Shown in pieces: positions 60,131 to 64,000 of a DNA stretch of 64,000 bases (position 1 is the first letter of the stretch; the number at the start of each line of letters is the position of its first letter). The translations under genes were made by a program, and so were the position numbers. The stretch is from assembly GCA_041743655.1 (NCBI GenBank), contig JBGTMJ010000004.1, forward strand, positions 1 to 64,000, read 5' to 3'. Under the pieces are notes generated by a model. The model made no database searches. It was not told where the DNA came from and was given only the letters and a program-made list of their open reading frames with translations. The DNA is from JARIHD01 sp041743655. Lineage in GTDB: Bacteria > Patescibacteriota > Saccharimonadia > Saccharimonadales > UBA4665.

Positions 60131-61180
60131 CCTAATGTAGGTAAATCCACTCTGTTTAACGCACTTACTGACAGCAATATTTTGGCTGCCAATTATCCGT
60201 TTGCGACTATTGATCCGAATACTGGTATCGTGGCGATACCCGACGAGCGGTTGCAGAAACTGGCAGATATATATCACTCCCAAAAGGTCGTGCCAGCTAC
60301 CGTTAGCTTTGTGGATATTGCCGGGCTGGTTGCGGGTGCCAGCCAAGGTGAAGGCTTGGGCAATCAGTTCTTGAGCCATATCCGTACCACCAATGCCATT
60401 GTGCATGTAGTACGGGCTTTTAAGGATGACAACGTCGTGCATGTCGATAATATGATTGACCCACAAAAAGATATTGCTGTTATCAACACCGAGCTGGTGC
60501 TCGCCGATCTCCAAAGCGTTGAACGTCGCTTACCTAAGCTGGAAAAAGAAGCTAGAGCCAACCCAAAGCTTAAGCCAGTGGTCGACACTATGCAGCGGAC
60601 GCATGCCCTGCTCAATGATAACAAAACACTCTTCTCAAGTGTTGATGACCTTGAGCTGGAGCACATTGCCGACTTACAACTACTCACGGCCAAGCCGGTC
60701 ATCTACTTGTTCAACCTCGACGAAGCCGGCATTGCCGACAACGACCATAAACAAGAGCTTGCCAAACTGGTCGCGCCCGCCCACGCCCTGTTTATCTGTG
60801 CCAAGTTAGAAAGTGAATTGCAGGGCTTGGACCTTGCTGACTCCCAGGAGCTGCTGAGAAGCTATGGTCAGCTGGAATCCGGGCTGGTGCAGCTCGTTCA
60901 TACTGCCTACGACATTCTCGGTCTCCAGAGCTACCTGACTGCAGGCGAAAAGGAAGTACGAGCCTGGACGATCAAAAAGGGTGCCACTGCCCCGCAAGCT
61001 GCGGGTGCCATCCATACCGATTTCGAACGCGGCTTTATTGCAGCCCAAGTTATGAGCTACAAAGATCTTCTCGACACAGGTTCAGAAGTGGCCGTAAAAG
61101 CAGCAGGTAAGATGAGGACCGAGGGCAAGACCTATATTATGCAGCCTGACGATATAGTAGAGTTCCGCTTTAACGTTTAG
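60098..61180 (+). CDS. ychF: Ribosome-binding GTPase/ATPase YchF (Obg family)
   Basis: 360 residues. Walker A GLPNVGKSTLFNALT, switch region PFATIDPNTGIVAIPD, DIAGLVAGASQGEGLGNQFL (G3 and glycine-rich part) and NLDEAG in place of NKxD, which is the ATP-preferring YchF form. A C-terminal TGS domain (TIKKGATAPQAAGAIHTDFE, RGFIAAQVMSYKDLLDTGS) ends with DIVEFRFNV. It is universally conserved and acts in translation and stress response. Confidence 0.96.
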   Translation: MSSLSIGIVGLPNVGKSTLFNALTDSNILAANYPFATIDPNTGIVAIPDERLQKLADIYHSQKVVPATVSFVDIAGLVAGASQGEGLGNQFLSHIRTTNAIVHVVRAFKDDNVVHVDNMIDPQKDIAVINTELVLADLQSVERRLPKLEKEARANPKLKPVVDTMQRTHALLNDNKTLFSSVDDLELEHIADLQLLTAKPVIYLFNLDEAGIADNDHKQELAKLVAPAHALFICAKLESELQGLDLADSQELLRSYGQLESGLVQLVHTAYDILGLQSYLTAGEKEVRAWTIKKGATAPQAAGAIHTDFERGFIAAQVMSYKDLLDTGSEVAVKAAGKMRTEGKTYIMQPDDIVEFRFNV

Positions 61181-61182
61181 CT

Positions 61183-61758
61183 TTAGTTGCTGCTAGGATA
61201 AAATTTAGGGATACGGTGTCGGCTGACGGTTAGTGGGGCATTAGCATAGGGGTTAAGTGATAATAGCCTGTGTCTGTGATTATTCCGAAGAGCCAGGTCA
61301 CCCACTGCTGAAGCAGCAAATACTTCACCGTCGCGGCCTGAGCTCTGGAATTGCCGCTGAATGTAGTGCTGTCGGATATCAGTCACTCTCTGCTGGGTGT
61401 AATTGAGTAGCCCGCGCAAGCGCCCATGGTTCCAGCTCGTGAACTTGAGTATGCGCCCCGGAGTCATGATGTTGATAGTGCCTTCAAACAGCTGCGCAGT
61501 GTAATCGAGTTCGGCAATCATATCGAACCGAATGTCCTCCAGCTTCAGGAACAGCGGTTTTTTATCTACAAGCAACAACCTATTACTGGTGGCGCAGAGT
61601 ATGGCGAAACCATTCTCGTAACGTCCATTTGCGCATTGGGCTATTACTTCGCCAGCGCTTAGGATGTTGCATAGTTCTTTTACTTCGGGCCGTCCCCAAA
61701 AACGGAAATTGCAGCCGATTTTTTGGAGCTGCCTTTCAACTTCTTCAAGGCTTACCAT
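61183..61758 (-). CDS. PH-like (bPH/YokE-type) domain protein
   Basis: 191 residues. The core is EVIAQCANGRYENGFAILCA, TSNRLLLVDKKPLFLKLEDI, ELDYTAQLFEGTINIM and RILKFTSWN, the beta pattern of bacterial PH domains (YokE type). The C-terminus is variable. It converges with ychF, 2 bp apart. Role unknown. Confidence 0.7.
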   Translation of the reverse strand: MVSLEEVERQLQKIGCNFRFWGRPEVKELCNILSAGEVIAQCANGRYENGFAILCATSNRLLLVDKKPLFLKLEDIRFDMIAELDYTAQLFEGTINIMTPGRILKFTSWNHGRLRGLLNYTQQRVTDIRQHYIQRQFQSSGRDGEVFAASAVGDLALRNNHRHRLLSLNPYANAPLTVSRHRIPKFYPSSN

Positions 61759-61901
61759 TAGTCCCTCCTTTCTACCTACATAGTTAGCAAACTAATGGTA
61801 CATGCTAGGCGATTATTCCACGATTAGGTTCATCACCAAAGGTATGAGACATTTGTCACACACGTTTTCCGCTCCATACCGATGTATGTCATAATGAAGG
61901 T

Positions 61902-62555
61902 ATGTTGGCGGTCAATGATGGAGATAGCGCAATCGTCAACTTGTTCCATCAAGGGACGAGGTTAACCTATAAAAAAGGTGAATTTGTTATTCGGCCTGGC
62001 GAGTCACCGTCAGGCATTTTTTTTATAGTCAGTGGTCTGGTGAAGGCGTACTACATTACAAAATATGGTGAGGAGAACCTGCTCATTATGCGCAAAGAAG
62101 GAGAAATCCTGGGGCTCACTTGGGGCCTTACCGGCAGCACCCGCAATATCATTTACGCCACCCTGGCACCCACCGAGCTTTTCCGGATAAATCTCGAACA
62201 ATTTAACGAGTTCCTCGACAAAAATCCAAGAGCAGCTTTTCCCCTCATGGATATGCTGGTGGATATGTACCGGCTACATTCCGAACGCATTCTGAACCTT
62301 GAATACCGGTCCGTTCGTGAAAGAATAATATCTTTTCTGTTTACCACCTCACAGCGTTTTGGCCAGAACGTGCAACAGGGAGTCCTGATTGACGTACCGC
62401 TACGTCACCAGGATATAGCCAGCTCTATTAGCGCCACACGGGAAACAACCAGTCGTGAACTGGCAGTGCTTGAGCGCCAGGGACTTATCATACGCAACAA
62501 ACAGTCCATAATAACGCTTTGTGATGTTAATAAATTGCGCAGCTATCTGGAATAA
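61902..62555 (+). CDS. Crp/Fnr-family transcription regulator
   Basis: 217 residues. N-terminal cNMP-binding-like beta roll (VIRPGESPSGIFFIVSGLVK, YYITKYGEENLLIMRKEGEI), central dimerisation helix and C-terminal HTH (LRHQDIASSISATRETTSRE, LAVLERQGLIIR). No cysteine cluster for Fe-S sensing; ligand unknown. CATAAT lies 6 nt before the ATG. Confidence 0.9.
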   Translation: MLAVNDGDSAIVNLFHQGTRLTYKKGEFVIRPGESPSGIFFIVSGLVKAYYITKYGEENLLIMRKEGEILGLTWGLTGSTRNIIYATLAPTELFRINLEQFNEFLDKNPRAAFPLMDMLVDMYRLHSERILNLEYRSVRERIISFLFTTSQRFGQNVQQGVLIDVPLRHQDIASSISATRETTSRELAVLERQGLIIRNKQSIITLCDVNKLRSYLE

Positions 62556-62563
62556 GTTTGACG

Positions 62564-63220
62564 TTATTGCCAGTTATCGACGATATTTTCAACAATTTTG
62601 ACCACTTTTTCGTGAGGAGGTACGTCATTAGTGTCATAGTAATGGTCGGTTGATATGTAATCTTCTACAACGCTTAAACAGAAAATATCATCGGCAATCA
62701 CGTGTATACGGTCTACCACAGGTACACTGGCAAGCGGAGTAGCGACTATGAGCCTGTTAGTATGTATCGGCTTAAGGTACGCCAGGGCAACATCCAGCGT
62801 AAATTCATCAAACAAACCATCGGCGACCAAAATGATGGTGCGATCCTTAAGTAAGCCTTTACTGATCAGCTTACTCTTCCCTTGCGAGCGATGCATTCCC
62901 TGCATCTTGGCCATTTTTTCCTGCTCGATAAAGTTGTAGTTTTCGGAAACAAGCTCTTCTATTTCACCTTTGGAGTAGCCTTGGTTATATGAGAATGATC
63001 CATCCTGAGTAATACCCCCCACAGCCGCATTTTCGCGGGGAAGGTTAACTGCTTCGTTGAGCAACATAGTCAGGACCGCGTGCATCTCAAGCGCTATCTG
63101 CGCACCTATTATCACTCCGCCGTCATTCAGGGCAACTACGGCATACTTCTTACCCTTGTACTTGCGGGCAATCTGTTTTGCTAATCTCCGGCCTGCTTCT
63201 ACGCGACTCTTAAAATACAT
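62564..63220 (-). CDS. Phosphoribosyltransferase-like protein (COG1926 type)
   Basis: 218 residues. DRTIILVADGLFDEFTLDVA stands where the PRPP motif lies, and KYAVVALNDGGVIIGAQIAL is the typical N-terminal part. Function is not known; such proteins often lie near stress genes. It converges with the Crp/Fnr gene 8 bp away. TACACT lies 6 nt before the ATG. Confidence 0.75.
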   Translation of the reverse strand: MYFKSRVEAGRRLAKQIARKYKGKKYAVVALNDGGVIIGAQIALEMHAVLTMLLNEAVNLPRENAAVGGITQDGSFSYNQGYSKGEIEELVSENYNFIEQEKMAKMQGMHRSQGKSKLISKGLLKDRTIILVADGLFDEFTLDVALAYLKPIHTNRLIVATPLASVPVVDRIHVIADDIFCLSVVEDYISTDHYYDTNDVPPHEKVVKIVENIVDNWQ

Positions 63221-63288
63221 ATGAGCAGTGTATCATCTAGGAACACAGTCTTCAACAGATGTAAAGTAGCCTACCGTGACAAGAGAAG

Positions 63289-64000
63289 TCATTGCTTCAC
63301 CCGCGCACTCCGCAAATTGTAGAAACGCTCGACATTACCCTTCGACCCGGCAACCTCACTATCGGCCTTACCTATGGTCATAAAATACTGTTTGACCCAG
63401 TCCTCAAACTGTTTGAGGACATCGCGGCGCAGCCGATCGTTTTTTATAACGCCTTTATGCTTGAGGTTGGCCGCAGTAGCTTCGAACTGTGGTTTCACCA
63501 TGACAACAACTTGTGCGTTCGGACCACACAGCGCAGCGATATGTGGCAGCACTTCCCGCACACTCATAAACGAGATATCAACAACTACCATGTCAGGTAT
63601 GCTAGAAAGCTTCTTCATGTCCCGGATATCCGTTTGTTCGTGCAGCTCGATACGTTTGTCGCCACGCAGGGCATGGTGGAGCTGGTCAGTACCAACATCG
63701 ACTGCAATAACCTTCGCGGCACCATGTTGCAAAGCGTAGTCGGTAAAACCGCCTGTTGAACTGCCTACATCAAGCATGGTTTTGCCCTCAAATTGCAATC
63801 CAAGTGTTTGCGCTACCGAAGCAAGTTTGAGAGCCGCACGGCTAACATATTGCTCGGTGGCTTTGAGTTCCACGTCTGCATTTTCCTGAACAAAATAGCC
63901 AGGCTTGGTTATAATCTGCCCGTTAACATGAACTTTGCCTAAACGTATCCAACTCTCAGCCTGGCTCCGGCTGGCTACAAGCCCGAGAGCGTGCAGCCGT
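63289..64000 (-). CDS. TlyA-type rRNA methyltransferase (5' end beyond the window)
   Basis: About 237 residues visible, open at the right edge. The N-terminal S4 RNA-binding domain is cut (RLHALGLVASRSQAESWIRL, GKVHVNGQIITKPGYFV), followed by the FtsJ-like methyltransferase: RAALKLASVAQTLGLQFEGK, TMLDVGSSTGGFTDYALQHG (SAM motif), ISFMSVREVLPHI and VVMVKPQFEA. TlyA methylates 16S and 23S rRNA 2'-OH groups in other bacteria. A GTG at 63873 is internal, not the start. Confidence 0.92.
   Translation of the reverse strand, partial: RLHALGLVASRSQAESWIRLGKVHVNGQIITKPGYFVQENADVELKATEQYVSRAALKLASVAQTLGLQFEGKTMLDVGSSTGGFTDYALQHGAAKVIAVDVGTDQLHHALRGDKRIELHEQTDIRDMKKLSSIPDMVVVDISFMSVREVLPHIAALCGPNAQVVVMVKPQFEATAANLKHKGVIKNDRLRRDVLKQFEDWVKQYFMTIGKADSEVAGSKGNVERFYNLRSARVKQ

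Overview
The window comes from a Candidatus Saccharibacteria (TM7, CPR/Patescibacteria) chromosome, read with the standard code (TGA is a normal stop). The partial 16S gene at the left edge contains ACTGGGCGTAAAGAGTTGC, the stretch I recall as the target of the TM7-specific 580F primer. Gene content fits this group: a VirD4/TraG-like ATPase beside gyrase, a large type IV pilus locus and compact operons. Many first-of-operon genes have a -10 box only 5 to 8 nt before the ATG, suggesting widespread leaderless mRNAs. All calls were made by reading the sequence; no alignment or database search was run.

Layout. 1-1200: 16S rRNA (minus) and its promoter. 1259-9733: gyrA, gyrB, a VirD4-like membrane ATPase and two small genes (minus). 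9763-10320: two unassigned structured RNAs, one per strand. 10348-17184: yifB/comM, split by a 5.3 kb IS1595-family element (10757-16061) with 26 bp inverted repeats and 8 bp target duplications. Its cargo is a replication-relaxation-like protein, two membrane proteins, two overlapping minus-strand ORFs, an XRE regulator, a GIY-YIG protein and a Lys-rich peptide. 17198-18369: infC (ATC start)-rpmI-rplT. 18381-25800: rnpB, an ASCH-RNase H fusion, tRNA-Pro, an M50 protease, rpmB, an MBL protein, a winged-helix protein, miaA and thrS with a T-box-like leader. 26158-31978: tRNA-Val, a third unassigned RNA, nrdR, a GT2 enzyme, tRNA-Gly, tRNA-Thr, an MFS exporter and uppP. 32254-36325: poorly known genes, two of them split at -1 frame overlaps. 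36507-40042: tRNA-Asp, a PpiC foldase, a PH-domain protein, tRNA-Arg, ndk and a Xer recombinase. 40218-54448: type IV pilus locus. 54670-57666: a divergent MutY-like gene and small genes. 57712-60130: a type II restriction-modification pair between two copies of a roughly 118 bp repeat, one carrying a dead stub of ychF. 60098-64000: ychF, a PH-domain protein, a Crp/Fnr regulator, a PRTase and a TlyA-type methyltransferase running off the edge.

How the parts relate. The pilus locus holds the extension motor (PilB), retraction motor (PilT), platform (PilC), alignment proteins (PilM/N/O), prepilin peptidase (PilD), major pilin and four minor prepilins. Such pili can serve host attachment and DNA uptake. 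YifB/ComM is a branch-migration helicase used after DNA uptake in other bacteria, so its interruption in a genome that keeps a full pilus apparatus is notable. The best leads are the cargo-bearing IS1595 element, which should restore yifB exactly on excision; the R-M pair inserted with a long target duplication; the three unassigned RNAs; the thrS leader; and the two possible -1 frameshift sites.
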